Shown: positions 16,698 to 25,945, counted from the stretch's first letter. The stretch: 47,540 bases of DNA from M3007 sp046155725 (GCA_046155725.1 JBJXFT010000012.1:1-47540), one strand, 5' to 3'. The notes: generated by a model from the sequence alone, not told the origin. Numbers and translations are program-made.

Positions 16698-17705
16698 TTA
16701 CCGCTTAGAGAAATTGGAGAAGTCGCCCAAATCCAGCGCATACTTAGAGCCTTCGTAGCGGCTGGAATTGCCGACCATAGAAGTGTCCAGCACCGCATTT
16801 TTGATGTGCGCGTAGTTCTGCACGATGCTGTTGCTGATGACCGTGCCTTCTACCATGGAGTGGTGGCCGACGCTGACGTGAGGCCCCACCACGCTGTTGC
16901 GGATCACTGCGTTTTCGCCAATAAAACAAGGGTGTACGATGACGCTGTTTTCTACCACAGCGGTTTTGGCAAGCAAGCCGTCAGAGCGGTGGAACTCAAG
17001 CATCCGGGCATTGGAATGGAGGATGTTTTCCTTCGTGCCGCAATCCAGCCATTCTTCTATTTCGCCTGTACGAAATTTAGTGCCCTGATTTTTAAGGCGT
17101 TCGAGCGCCGTGGTAAGTTGGTATTCACTCTTCTCCCGGATGTCGTTCGAGATGATGTGGCGGAGCGCGTCGCGCAGTTTTTCCGCCTCTTTGAAATAAT
17201 AGATGCCCACAATGGCAAGGTCGGACACGAACTCCGTGGGCTTTTCCACAAACTCGGCGATGTAGCCCTGCGCATCGAGTTTCACCACCCCAAAGGCAGA
17301 AGGGTCGGCTACTTTTTGCGTCCAGATAACCCCATCTTCTTGGTCGTCGAAACTGAAATCGGCTTTGAAAAGCGTGTCGGCAAAAGCCACGATGCACTTC
17401 CCCTCCAGACTGTCGGCGGCGCAAGCGATGGCATGGCCCACGCCGAGGGCTTTGTCTTGCGGGTAGAGCCGTGCACGCGCGCCCAACTTCTCGGCGATGC
17501 TCCCCAATTCGCGCTCCACTTCCGCGCCAAAATCGCCCACGATGTACGCGATTTCTTCAATCGGCCCATGGTAAGAGCTTGCCAAATCCTCCACCAAGCG
17601 TTGGATGATGGGTTTGCCCGCCACCGGAATAAGCGGCTTCGGCACCGTGAGCGTGTGCGGCCTCAACCTTGTGCCGCGCCCCGCCATTGGGATGATAATC
17701 TTCAT
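16698..17705 (-). CDS. Sugar-phosphate nucleotidyltransferase with left-handed beta-helix
   Basis: 335 residues. The N-terminal nucleotidyltransferase has the signature MAGRGTRLRPHTLTVPKPLI and VAGKPII, plus AFADTLF (metal-binding Asp) and FVEKP. It transfers a nucleotidyl group to a sugar-1-phosphate, as in glucose-1-phosphate thymidylyl- or uridylyltransferases. The C-terminal third (about 245-320; VVENSVIVHPCFIGENAVI) is a hexapeptide left-handed beta-helix, as in GlmU-like or RmlA-long proteins. The exact nucleotide and sugar are uncertain. 57 bp separate it from dut upstream. Confidence 0.9.
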   Translation of the reverse strand: MKIIIPMAGRGTRLRPHTLTVPKPLIPVAGKPIIQRLVEDLASSYHGPIEEIAYIVGDFGAEVERELGSIAEKLGARARLYPQDKALGVGHAIACAADSLEGKCIVAFADTLFKADFSFDDQEDGVIWTQKVADPSAFGVVKLDAQGYIAEFVEKPTEFVSDLAIVGIYYFKEAEKLRDALRHIISNDIREKSEYQLTTALERLKNQGTKFRTGEIEEWLDCGTKENILHSNARMLEFHRSDGLLAKTAVVENSVIVHPCFIGENAVIRNSVVGPHVSVGHHSMVEGTVISNSIVQNYAHIKNAVLDTSMVGNSSRYEGSKYALDLGDFSNFSKR

Positions 17706-17726
17706 GCTGTATGTAGGTTCGATGGT

Positions 17727-17765
17727 TCGGGGAGTTCATAGTTCCTCGTTCATAGTTCATCGTTA
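17727..17765. repeat. GTTCATCGTT word repeat (family I, copy 2)
   Basis: Four variants of GTTCATAGTT/GTTCATCGTT in tandem, running into the stop codon of dut (TAA at 17763-17765, minus strand). Confidence 0.75.
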
Positions 17766-18191
17766 GCCAGTGCTCCCAAAACCTCCCGCGCCTCGGTCAG
17801 AATCAAGAAGTTTTTCCACGGGCAGCCATTCCACCCGTTCGTGCCGGGCCACCACCATTTGGGCGATGCGTTCTCCCGGTTCGATGGTTTGGGCTTGGTT
17901 GGAGAGATTCACCACGATGCACTTTATTTCGCCCCGATAATCTGAGTCAATCGTGCCGGGCGAGTTGAGCATCGTGAGGCCGCGTTTGGCTGCGAGGCCG
18001 CTCCGGGGGCGGATTTGTGCTTCATAGCCTTCGGGCAATTCGATAAAAAGCCCGGTAGGCACCACCGTTCGTTCCAAAGGAGCAAGGGTGACGGCTTCCG
18101 CCAAAAAGGCTTTGAGGTCCATGCCCGCGCTGCCCAGGGTTTCGTACTGGGGCAAGGCGTAGGGCGACTGGTTGATGATTTTGACTGTCAA
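17763..18191 (-). CDS. dut: Deoxyuridine 5'-triphosphate nucleotidohydrolase
   Basis: 142 residues, the usual length of a trimeric dUTPase, which hydrolyses dUTP to dUMP and PPi. All five motifs are present: AGMDLKA, PRSGLAAKRG, GTIDSDYRGEI (catalytic Asp), RIAQMVV and the Gly-rich C-terminal arm RGAGGFGSTG. The start codon is TTG at 18191 (TTG ACA GTC AAA): there is no upstream in-frame ATG, and the first internal Met (in AGMDLKA) would remove the first strand. A TAnnTTTG box 21 bp upstream supports this start. Confidence 0.95.
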   Translation of the reverse strand: MTVKIINQSPYALPQYETLGSAGMDLKAFLAEAVTLAPLERTVVPTGLFIELPEGYEAQIRPRSGLAAKRGLTMLNSPGTIDSDYRGEIKCIVVNLSNQAQTIEPGERIAQMVVARHERVEWLPVEKLLDSDRGAGGFGSTG

Positions 18192-18211
18192 AGTGGAGTG
18201 GATTTTTTGGG

Positions 18212-18219
18212 CAAATGTA
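18212..18219 (-). promoter_or_regulatory. Putative -7 box (TACATTTG) of dut
   Basis: Perfect match to the Bacteroidota TAnnTTTG box on the minus strand, 20 bp upstream of the TTG start. No clear TTTG -33 element was found at the expected distance, where the repeat at 18234-18393 begins. Confidence 0.5.
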
Positions 18220-18233
18220 GCAGAACCAGTTGA

Positions 18234-18393
18234 ATAGGAGTTTCGCGGCGAATTTACTGCACCACGGAGGACACAGAGGACACGGAGGCTTTCTCTTGAA
18301 AACCACTGCGTTTAACTCCGTGTCCTCCGTGCCCTCCGTGGTGAATAAGCCAAACTATACCTCGCGCCGCCAGGGTTTTGTACTGGCTACTTA
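18234..18393. repeat. MITE-like inverted repeat (family A, copy 2)
   Basis: Carries GGCGAATTTACTGCACCACGG and an internal GGAGGACACAGAGGACACGG with its reverse complement, as in copies 1 and 3, but the left end has lost TAAGTA and the right end has about 20 extra bp before TACTTA. The terminal TTA is the stop codon (TAA, 18391-18393) of the 1975-residue T9SS gene. Confidence 0.85.
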
Positions 18394-21300
18394 CCGCAAC
18401 AGCGTCACATCTCCCCATCGCCTTTCAACCAACTCGCCGCAGGTCACTTTTACGATGTAAACGTACACGTCTGAAGGCGCGGGTTTGCCACCAATCATGC
18501 CGTCCCAGAAAGCGTCGCCTTGATTTTCGTACACTTTTTCGCCCCAGCGATCATAGATTTCCAAGCCCGTCACCAACTCCGCGCCCTCGTGCGCTACCAC
18601 CCGGAACACATCGTTCGAGCCATCGCCATTCGGCGTGAAAGCATTCGGGATGTGCAAACTGTCCACATTGCAAGGCGGGAAAATAAACAGCCGGAACAGC
18701 ACTTCGCCAGGGCAACCGTCTGCACCGGCCACCGTCAGCAGATATTCGCGGTAGCCCGCCGAGTCCACCGAATACATCACGCTCTGGCAGTTCGGGCAAG
18801 GCGGCACAGGCATCGGCTGCCAAGAGTAGGTGACAAAACCGCCCGGCCCGATGAGCGTGATGGCTTGGCCGTAAATGCCAAAAACCGTGTCCTTTTGCAC
18901 AAACGCGGGCGGTTCAATGGCCGTCACCTGCACACAGTGCGTACTGTCGCAGCCATTGGCCGAGGTAAATTGGCGGCAAACTTCTCCGCTCCCGGTGAAC
19001 AGCGTGTCCGCAACCATCAGCGTATCGCCGAGGCAAAACGAGCGCGCTTCCTCCGTCATCGGTTTGGGCAGCACCGCCAGCGTTTGCAAAATCGTGCTGT
19101 CGCAGCCGTTCAACTTTGGCAGCACGATTTGGTAAGTACCCGGCATGGCGGTCATCGTGCCCAGCACCTCCACAGGTTCGCCCGCGCAAGTGGTCAGCCC
19201 CGCGAGTTGGGTGGTGTCGGCATTCAAAACCTCGATTTCCGTAGAGTCCGTGGCCGTGCAGCCGTTTGAAAAAGTGACGGTTACGAAGTAAGTGCTGCTG
19301 GCGGCAGGCTGAATGGTTTGGGTTTGCAGCGCGGGGTTTTGGATTCCAGCCCCTTGCCAAGCGTAGCCCGTTCCGGACGGGGCAGCTGCCAGCGTCGTGG
19401 TTTTTCCTTCGCAAATCACGGCATTGCCCACCGTGATTTGCGCGAACGCGCCAAAGGAAATTTCAAACGTGTGCGTGATGGTGCAGCCGCTCGAAGTTTC
19501 GGTCAAAGTCAGCGTTTGCGGCGTATTGGGCGGCGTGTTTGGGTCGGGCGTGAAGAGCGTGCTTGGGCAGGTAGCGCAGGCAATTCCCGGCGCGGGTTGC
19601 CATTGGTAAACAAAGCCCGCTTGCGCGGGAATGCCGAGCGTGACGGGCTGCAATGCGCAGAAAACCAGCGCCGTGTGTTCCAAATTCAGATTCTCCAAGG
19701 GAAAAACCTGGTCGTCGCAAGCACAATTTTCCGCCGCAGGCAGCACGAATAGCAAGCCGCAAAGTTGCGTGGAGTCAAGCCCGGCCAGCGCGCCCGTCAC
19801 CTGCACCGATGCTCCGGGTGCAATGGTGGCCGAAGTTTGCAGGGTGCTCAGTAGCACGTCGTTGGCCGATAGATGGCCGTCGCCGTCCACGTCTCGCCAA
19901 ACCTGCACCGTCGCGCCATTGGCCGCCACCGTTCCGATGTTCGTGACGGTGATGGTTCCGTTCACCTGCCCGTTCGAGATGGAGAGGTTTGCGCTGCTCG
20001 CCGACAGTTGCGGGTGCGCTGGGCTGATGCTCCAAGTCGCCTCGCCGGTAGAAATGTACACCTCGCAAGGCGCGCCAAGGCTTTGGCAAAATGCCTCCGT
20101 GCGCACCCGGGTTTGTGCCAAAATAATTTGGTCGTTACAGCCAGCCGCCGCGCCAACTTCCACCCGAAAACTAAACTGCACCGTGCCGCCGCCTTGTAAA
20201 ATCGGCAGTGGGAGTTGGAAGCCCAGCACATTCAACGTAGGCGGGCCGGGCGGCGCATTCAGGCCAGGGGTGTAGGAATTTAGGAGAAACAAAACTCCTT
20301 GCGGCAACGAAATGTACACGCTATCGCCCACCGAAGGTGTGCCGAGCAGGGTCAGGGTCACGGAAAATTCCTGCGCCGCGCCACAGGCAACGCTCGGATT
20401 CCCCATGGGCTGGAGGCTGATTTGCACCCCATACGTCGGGTTGAGGCCGAGTATGTTGAGCGGTTCGCCGGGCTTGTTCAGCACATTGGCCTGGCGGCCA
20501 CAAGGCTCTATGCCGGTAGTGCCATAGATGATGGGCGTGTTGGACACAAAGCCGCATTCAGCGATGGTTTTGAACCGGATGCGGAAAGTATTTTGCGGGT
20601 CGAGGTTCACGCCCGGCAAGCCGTTGGCAGCGAGCGTGGGCTGCACTTGGTCTATCTGCCATTGAAAAAGATTGCCGGCGAGCAGCGCGGGGTCGGAGAT
20701 GTTGACCCAAGGCGAACCTTCCGGGTACGAAATCTGGCAGGTGCCGGGCACTATGCTCAGGCCGGGCGGCAATTTCACGGAGGCTTCGAGGTCGTAGGCG
20801 TAGCCGATTTTGGCGTTGTAAATTTCAAATTCAAACCAATCGGAAGTGTCGCAGAGCGTGAGCGAGGCGGGTTCTTGCAGCACGTCGAGTTCGAGTTCGG
20901 GGCGTTCGAGATGGAGTTCGATGAGCACCGTGTCGCGCCCACAATCCGAATCGGCGAGGCTCGAAATGGGCGCACAGCCCCAGCCAAAAATGAGCAGCAG
21001 CGAGTCCGTTTCGCAGGAAATATTTTGGCCTTTCAGTCGGAAACTGCGCTGGCTGAACCCGTTGATGTTGCCGACGTTGAACAGGCCATTGGCTCCCGCA
21101 ACCGGTTGGTTTTGCGGCATTTGAATCAGTTCGAAATCGCTGACTTGGCCGGAGGGCGACACCAAGGCGACCCACGCGGCGGGCGCGGACGACACAACTA
21201 AGTTTTTCAAATCGAACGCAATCTCGAATTCCCGCGAGGGAGCGTACACCACCGTATCGCCTGTTTGCAATTTCAATCTCGGCGTGTTGGAAAAGAATCC

Positions 21301-24300
21301 GATGGCATTTTTGAGGGAGTCGAGCACACTCATCTTGTCGCCGTTGAGGCAGCCGACAAAACTTGTTTCGATGTACTGCTTGGAAGTGTCAGGCGTGTTG
21401 AACTGGCAGTTTGGCTTGAACGTCAGATTCGTGCCCAGCGTGAAACCCTCGTCCACGGGGTCGGCAAAAGCGGGCGAAAAATCAATGTCCAAAAATCCAG
21501 GAGGCTGAGAAAATGGCAGCGTGAGGTTGACCAGTAGTGGCACACTGTCTTGCAGCGTGAGGTATTCCAATCTAGCCGAGGCGAGCTCGAGGTCGGGCGG
21601 CAGGGTTTGGCGGTAGTCAGAAATCCAAGCGAGCGGGCGCACCTCGAAGGGGAACATATTCTCCCGTGCGATGCGCATAGAGTAGCGGAATTTCTTGACT
21701 TCCGATGAATTCTCGCAAGGTTTGATGCTGTGCGTGTTGGGCGCGAGCGTTTTTTTCCAGCCTGAATATTGGAGGTATTTGCGCGGGCGCTCATTCCAGG
21801 CATACACTTTTCCGGTTTTGCTGCTGGCCGTTCGGAAGCCTACGAGCGGCGGGTCGGGGTTGTTGGAAGAAGAAGGTTTGAAATTCACGTCAAGTTTGAA
21901 ATCCGTGAAAATGAAGATGGAATCTCCTTTTTCCAGCATCGGCTTGGGGAGGCAGCCGTTGGCAAACATGGCGGGGAGCGAGTAAATGAAGAAGAATTTC
22001 TCGGTAGCAATTTCGTCAATCGGCTGGGGCGGGAATGAATTGGGGTTGATGACTTGAAAATAGTTTTTGTCATTGACGTACGACAGGCCGCTCCACGAAC
22101 AACTCGCCTCCGAGCCGTCGGCGTAGCGCACCCGGATGGTATTGCCAATGAAGCGGACTTTGCTAGAATCGGCAAAACCCGATTGCGCCGTATTGACAAA
22201 AAAGTCGTCGTTGTCATTCCCCGCCATGTCGCTGCCCACTATTTCGTGCCAAATGGCGCGGCCAATAGAATCCACCATTCCGCTCGAATCCATCACCCCA
22301 CAATATTCCACGCGCAGCGTGTCGCCCGCCAAAAAGCGGTCGCGGCGGGCGGTGCCCGGCGCGGGCGGGAGCAAATTTTCCGCACGGCGGTCGTCGTCGC
22401 TGTCTTGGTAGCCGAGGTTGAGCCGGTACACATCCCACCAGTCGCGCAGCCCCGGTGTGGGGATGTTCACGTCGCAGCAAGTCGAATCGCCAGGCGGGCC
22501 CGGCGGTTCAGGCACACAATCAATGAGGTTCACCCCCAGCAACTGCTCGCCACAATCGTTGATGGCGCATTCTTGAGCCGTGTTGATTGCTGGCGACCAA
22601 TAGGCTGCGTTTTTCAAACCCTGAAAGCAACAATAGTCGGTGTAAATAGAGCCTTCGTCCGGGTGGGGGGGAAGGTCAAGGCAAACGATGTTCGTGTCGC
22701 ACTCGTAGTGCAGGCAAAAGTGCATCGCCAGCGAATCGGCAGGCAGCGGAGTCGCCCACGCGAGGTGGACATTGTGGCCGCCACCGGGCAAGGGGGTCGT
22801 TTCGAGCAGCACGGGGGCAGCATTGCCGAGCAAGGTGCCGCAAGAAGTGTCGAGTGTGATGCCAAGCGGCAAGTCGAGTTCGATGTGCATAAAACCATCT
22901 TCCGTCAAATACTTGCTCAGGGTTTCATACGAGAACGGATAACTCTGCCCGCTTTCGAGGCAAGTGCCGATGAGCGATATCAATTCCCCCCGCACCACAT
23001 ACCCATCTTCCGGGAGAATGAGGGCAAAACCCGAAACAAACCCGTTCGGCGGGCAATCTTTTTTGTAAAAATAATTCGCCCGAAAAGCGGGCTGCACCTG
23101 CTCGCACTGCGCGACACAAGTCAGCACATCGAACAAAAACAACATCGAATCTTTGGCCGCCACGAGCGGTATCAGGAACGATGCCTCGCGCAGTTCCGAG
23201 AGGCCGCAGGCCGGAAGGAATGTGGAGTTAGATACATTGGGCGCGATGGGTATGCTGCCGCTGGCCGTCACCATTCGGAACGAACCCGCCCGCATGGCCG
23301 CCTCGGTCAGCCCTTCGCTGAGCTCGATGCTAAAGAGGATGTCTTTCGCATCTGCTCGGCCTATGTTGTTGATTTTGAAACCCATCACCGCAGGCGTGTT
23401 GCCGCAATAATCGGTGGGCGGTGCCCAAACTTGCTCGAAAACCAAGTCCGGGATTTTGGTCGAAGGCTTTATTTCGATGAAGGCCGTCACGCTGTCGTAG
23501 CGACAGACTTCGCCCCCGCAGCCCCAGCCCACGCGCAGCACCGAGGTGTTGGTGAATGGGGGAATCCCGCAGGAAGTGAGGATGATTCGCTCGGTGAAAC
23601 ACACCGATTCGTTCAAGTCGAGCCACGCATCGCCGTTGCCGACGCTGTTGAAAAAACTGCCCTCGAAATCGGCGGAGAAAAACGCTGCGCCATTCGCTTG
23701 GCTGATTGCCCCGGCCACCGATACGTCGAAGCCCGCGAGGTGGGCATCTTCAAAATGCAGGCTGCCGATTTTGCCCAAGCGGGTGTTTCGCACACAAATG
23801 GTGCGCAGCAAAATGTCGTCGCGCTCGCCCATGAGCAATTGCTCGGCCACACTTTCTATCACAATCGCGCCCGTTTCCACGGGGATGGAGGTGGTGCTCA
23901 CCTGCGCATTCCCCAGCGCAGAGGCGACGGAAATGTTGGCGACAAAAAGTTGCCCCGCGTCCAGCACATCGGCGGCGGCGCAATCCGCGCTGAGCAGGAT
24001 TTTTACCGTGATCGCCTGGCCGGGCGGCACATCGGGCAGGCCAAAAACAGGCGCAGCCAGGTTCGAGATATTTTGTTGGCTGGCACCCATCGCCGTTCCA
24101 GGCAAATACGTCAAGCCTGCCGGCAGGTCTATCGTGAGCGAGGCGCCCATGAGCAACTGGGCGGTGTTGTTCTGCACTTTCACGGTGAAGGTGTCGGTGC
24201 TGCACACGAAGAGCGAATCGCTTTTGGTGTAGGAAATGAGGATGTTTTGGGCAGAGAGGAAGTGGCAGAGGGCGCAAAAGAGCGCGAGGAGCGAGGAGCG

Positions 24301-24318
24301 TTTGGCAAGATTCGTCAT
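18391..24318 (-). CDS. Very large T9SS type-B surface protein with DUF11-like repeats
   Basis: 1975 residues, exported. The signal peptide starts MTNLAKRSSLLALFCALCHF and ends near LSAQ. Most of the chain is a series of DUF11-like/CARDB-like beta-sandwich modules (NNTAQLLMGASLTIDLPAGLTYLPG and many similar 'LPxGLxxxPG' strands; VTVTNIGTVAANGATVQVWRD). The last 90 residues (LHIPNAFTPNGDGSNDVFR to GDVTLLR) are the CHU_C type-B sorting domain. ATG at 24318 is used; the frame is open to 24369 but lacks a signal there. Likely a long extended surface or adhesin-type protein; ligand unknown. Not closely related to the 3-12 kb family apart from the sorting domain. Confidence 0.93.
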   Translation of the reverse strand: MTNLAKRSSLLALFCALCHFLSAQNILISYTKSDSLFVCSTDTFTVKVQNNTAQLLMGASLTIDLPAGLTYLPGTAMGASQQNISNLAAPVFGLPDVPPGQAITVKILLSADCAAADVLDAGQLFVANISVASALGNAQVSTTSIPVETGAIVIESVAEQLLMGERDDILLRTICVRNTRLGKIGSLHFEDAHLAGFDVSVAGAISQANGAAFFSADFEGSFFNSVGNGDAWLDLNESVCFTERIILTSCGIPPFTNTSVLRVGWGCGGEVCRYDSVTAFIEIKPSTKIPDLVFEQVWAPPTDYCGNTPAVMGFKINNIGRADAKDILFSIELSEGLTEAAMRAGSFRMVTASGSIPIAPNVSNSTFLPACGLSELREASFLIPLVAAKDSMLFLFDVLTCVAQCEQVQPAFRANYFYKKDCPPNGFVSGFALILPEDGYVVRGELISLIGTCLESGQSYPFSYETLSKYLTEDGFMHIELDLPLGITLDTSCGTLLGNAAPVLLETTPLPGGGHNVHLAWATPLPADSLAMHFCLHYECDTNIVCLDLPPHPDEGSIYTDYCCFQGLKNAAYWSPAINTAQECAINDCGEQLLGVNLIDCVPEPPGPPGDSTCCDVNIPTPGLRDWWDVYRLNLGYQDSDDDRRAENLLPPAPGTARRDRFLAGDTLRVEYCGVMDSSGMVDSIGRAIWHEIVGSDMAGNDNDDFFVNTAQSGFADSSKVRFIGNTIRVRYADGSEASCSWSGLSYVNDKNYFQVINPNSFPPQPIDEIATEKFFFIYSLPAMFANGCLPKPMLEKGDSIFIFTDFKLDVNFKPSSSNNPDPPLVGFRTASSKTGKVYAWNERPRKYLQYSGWKKTLAPNTHSIKPCENSSEVKKFRYSMRIARENMFPFEVRPLAWISDYRQTLPPDLELASARLEYLTLQDSVPLLVNLTLPFSQPPGFLDIDFSPAFADPVDEGFTLGTNLTFKPNCQFNTPDTSKQYIETSFVGCLNGDKMSVLDSLKNAIGFFSNTPRLKLQTGDTVVYAPSREFEIAFDLKNLVVSSAPAAWVALVSPSGQVSDFELIQMPQNQPVAGANGLFNVGNINGFSQRSFRLKGQNISCETDSLLLIFGWGCAPISSLADSDCGRDTVLIELHLERPELELDVLQEPASLTLCDTSDWFEFEIYNAKIGYAYDLEASVKLPPGLSIVPGTCQISYPEGSPWVNISDPALLAGNLFQWQIDQVQPTLAANGLPGVNLDPQNTFRIRFKTIAECGFVSNTPIIYGTTGIEPCGRQANVLNKPGEPLNILGLNPTYGVQISLQPMGNPSVACGAAQEFSVTLTLLGTPSVGDSVYISLPQGVLFLLNSYTPGLNAPPGPPTLNVLGFQLPLPILQGGGTVQFSFRVEVGAAAGCNDQIILAQTRVRTEAFCQSLGAPCEVYISTGEATWSISPAHPQLSASSANLSISNGQVNGTITVTNIGTVAANGATVQVWRDVDGDGHLSANDVLLSTLQTSATIAPGASVQVTGALAGLDSTQLCGLLFVLPAAENCACDDQVFPLENLNLEHTALVFCALQPVTLGIPAQAGFVYQWQPAPGIACATCPSTLFTPDPNTPPNTPQTLTLTETSSGCTITHTFEISFGAFAQITVGNAVICEGKTTTLAAAPSGTGYAWQGAGIQNPALQTQTIQPAASSTYFVTVTFSNGCTATDSTEIEVLNADTTQLAGLTTCAGEPVEVLGTMTAMPGTYQIVLPKLNGCDSTILQTLAVLPKPMTEEARSFCLGDTLMVADTLFTGSGEVCRQFTSANGCDSTHCVQVTAIEPPAFVQKDTVFGIYGQAITLIGPGGFVTYSWQPMPVPPCPNCQSVMYSVDSAGYREYLLTVAGADGCPGEVLFRLFIFPPCNVDSLHIPNAFTPNGDGSNDVFRVVAHEGAELVTGLEIYDRWGEKVYENQGDAFWDGMIGGKPAPSDVYVYIVKVTCGELVERRWGDVTLLR

Positions 24319-24356
24319 TATGGCGGAGCTGGATAAAAGATCGTTTTTGTGTCCGC

Positions 24357-24363
24357 CAAAGTA
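24357..24363 (-). promoter_or_regulatory. Possible -7 box of the 1975-residue T9SS gene
   Basis: TACTTTG on the minus strand, one base shorter than TAnnTTTG, 38 bp upstream of the ATG. No convincing -33 element. Confidence 0.25.
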
Positions 24364-24452
24364 GAGCAATTTCTATGCTCCGATGCTGCACTTGTCGGGA
24401 AAGTTTCTTTTTTTTAGGGGAAGCTATTAAACCCAAAAGGCTGCCCTGACTT

Positions 24453-24742
24453 TCAGGTCAACTTATTCACTTCCTGCCGTAGCCTTGCTTTCACTTTCGA
24501 CCATGTGAGGGATTGGTCAAACACCATCGGATCGGCAAACCGCTCGGCATCATCAAAATAGGCAATGTCTGCGGGTCGAACGGCTCGGTACTGAACAGGT
24601 CCAAATCTACCGATACCCGATGCCCCAATTGCAAGGCCAACGCGGTGCCGCCGACCAGATAAAATTGGTCGAGTGCAGGCATGGACATCAGGCGTTTCAG
24701 TAGTCCCAATGTTCCGGGTTCAATTGTGCGAGTTTGTAGCAT
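24453..24742 (-). pseudogene. AbiEii/AbiGii-type nucleotidyltransferase toxin, internally deleted remnant
   Basis: The first ~57 residues are a clear AbiEii N-terminus (LDQFYLVGGTALALQLGHR, VSVDLDLFSTEPFD, with the GG and DxD-type nucleotidyltransferase motifs). After that the frame turns to unrelated residues and stops at 24491. In another frame the same DNA reads PADIAYFDDAERFADPMV and ends KVKARLRQEVNKLT at TGA 24453-24455, which is the typical C-terminal end of this family. So the middle (roughly 120-140 residues in full-length relatives) has been deleted with a frame change. It overlaps the DUF6922-like gene by 46 bp, as toxin/antitoxin pairs do. Inactive as a toxin (inference). Confidence 0.8.
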
Positions 24743-24987
24743 CGGAATTCAGTTACAGGAGTTTCAAAGATGGTACTGCAAAAGGATAGGGTTACCTTGT
24801 CCAAATATCGCAGATTCAGGGCAGTTTCTTTTACCGTCTCCCGGCCGTAGTACTGCAGTAAGGCATGGAACTCTTCCCAATGCCCGCGCATAAGAATGCG
24901 CTCAATGACCGAGGCGCGGTGCTTTTGCAGATCTATTTTCTGCACGTCGGTGTCCCAGAAAAGAGAGGGGCGTAGTTGCAAAGTCAT
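24697..24987 (-). CDS. DUF6922-like protein, probable partner of the AbiEii remnant
   Basis: 96 residues (MTLQLRPSLFWDTDVQKIDL to LNPEHWDY). Matches from memory the small DUF6922 proteins that sit directly before AbiEii-like nucleotidyltransferase genes: SLFWDTD near the start, then VIERILMRGHWEEFHALLQYYG and LRYLDKVTLSFCSTIF. Presumed antitoxin or regulator of the pair. The gene looks intact although its partner is not. ATG at 24987 is chosen; upstream of it is a (TG)n tract and non-coding-like sequence. The function is inference from gene pairing. Confidence 0.75.
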   Translation of the reverse strand: MTLQLRPSLFWDTDVQKIDLQKHRASVIERILMRGHWEEFHALLQYYGRETVKETALNLRYLDKVTLSFCSTIFETPVTEFRCYKLAQLNPEHWDY

Positions 24988-25039
24988 GTGTGTGTGTGTT
25001 TGAAGAACTGTGCTGTGCTTGTCGGGGATATTTCTTGTT

Positions 25040-25945
25040 TTACTCCCTCCGCTTCCACACGGTAGCTTTGACCCATACCGAAGAAAACTCGAAAGAGGGT
25101 TCTGGGTTGCCGTTGCTGGCGAGCAGGGTTTTGGCCCGATGCACGCCATATCCAAAACGATTGATAAAACCGAGGGTTTTCACGGCCTCGGCTACTATCG
25201 GATTGCGGTAGGCATTTACGTGGGGAAAATTCTCTGGGCGGCTATTGCCGTACAGCCCGCCGGGGTTGGTGATTTCTATGCGGTCGGCAAAAACGTAGAA
25301 TCTGACAGGAGAATTGGACGCATAATCGCGATGGACCAAGGCATTGAGCAGCACCTCGCGCACTGCCCATTCAGGGTAATCTGGCTGCACTTTTTCTCGC
25401 CAACCTTCTGCCTGTCGGAGCGAATTTGTGATTATGGTGCGAATGCGCAGTTCTATTTCCCGAATCATGGAGGAAAGATCGCCTTCTATTTCCGCTTGGT
25501 CAATCGGCACATCGGCCATGTCCGTGCCCGCAAACAAGAGGTATTGCACATAGTGCCTGGGTAAAAAATAGCGGGGCTTGCGCCCAAAAAGCAGTGTGCC
25601 CGAATAGGTTGGGCAACCAAAACGAAGGCTGTAAAAACGCAAGGAAGCCAATTGGTCTTCTACGTTGCGGTGGTTAGCAGCGATGGTTTCTTCATCCACG
25701 GCTTGCGCCCGATATGCTTCAAAAAGTCCTAAGGCTAAGTCGGTTAGCATGGCCTCTTGGCAAGGCTGTGCATCGAAGGTGAGTGCCGGTGCTGCTCGTT
25801 TTTCGGCGAGTATCCGTTCTTCCTGTTCGTTGGCAATGGCACAAATCGCTTCCGAATACTTGTCCGTATTGGTCAGAGAAACCGTCTTTTCCAGCCGATC
25901 AGATTCGGTGTTCTGTATCAACTGCTCCAATTCGATTTGTGTCAT
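25040..25945 (-). CDS. AlbA_2/ATP-binding domain protein (RecG-C-related) with internal in-frame deletion
   Basis: 301 residues. The start (MTQIELEQLIQNTESDRLEK, TDKYSEAICAIAN) is the beginning of an AlbA_2 (Schlafen-like) DNA-binding domain. The next residues EQEERILAEKRAAPALTFDAQPC normally lie about 85-90 residues later, after the RYKGRxWIRxGPR part. So the core of the AlbA_2 domain is missing while the frame is kept. The C-terminal half (EWAVREVLLNALVHRDY, RIEITNPGGLYG, NPIVAEAVKTLGFINRFGYGV) is an intact HATPase_c_4-type ATP-binding domain. Full-length relatives are about 390 residues (recalled, not searched). They act as transcription-regulator-like or stress genes of uncertain role. 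The protein probably no longer binds DNA normally. Confidence 0.8.
   Translation of the reverse strand: MTQIELEQLIQNTESDRLEKTVSLTNTDKYSEAICAIANEQEERILAEKRAAPALTFDAQPCQEAMLTDLALGLFEAYRAQAVDEETIAANHRNVEDQLASLRFYSLRFGCPTYSGTLLFGRKPRYFLPRHYVQYLLFAGTDMADVPIDQAEIEGDLSSMIREIELRIRTIITNSLRQAEGWREKVQPDYPEWAVREVLLNALVHRDYASNSPVRFYVFADRIEITNPGGLYGNSRPENFPHVNAYRNPIVAEAVKTLGFINRFGYGVHRAKTLLASNGNPEPSFEFSSVWVKATVWKRRE

Noticed and set aside
22054..24336. 760-residue plus-strand frame
   Set aside because: Antisense shadow of the 1975-residue T9SS protein; Arg/His-rich composition without recognisable motifs.
24488..24560. Intact short AbiEii-like protein ending at 24491
   Set aside because: The last ~25 residues do not match the family, while another frame of the same DNA matches the family's C-terminus, so a deletion remnant is the better reading.
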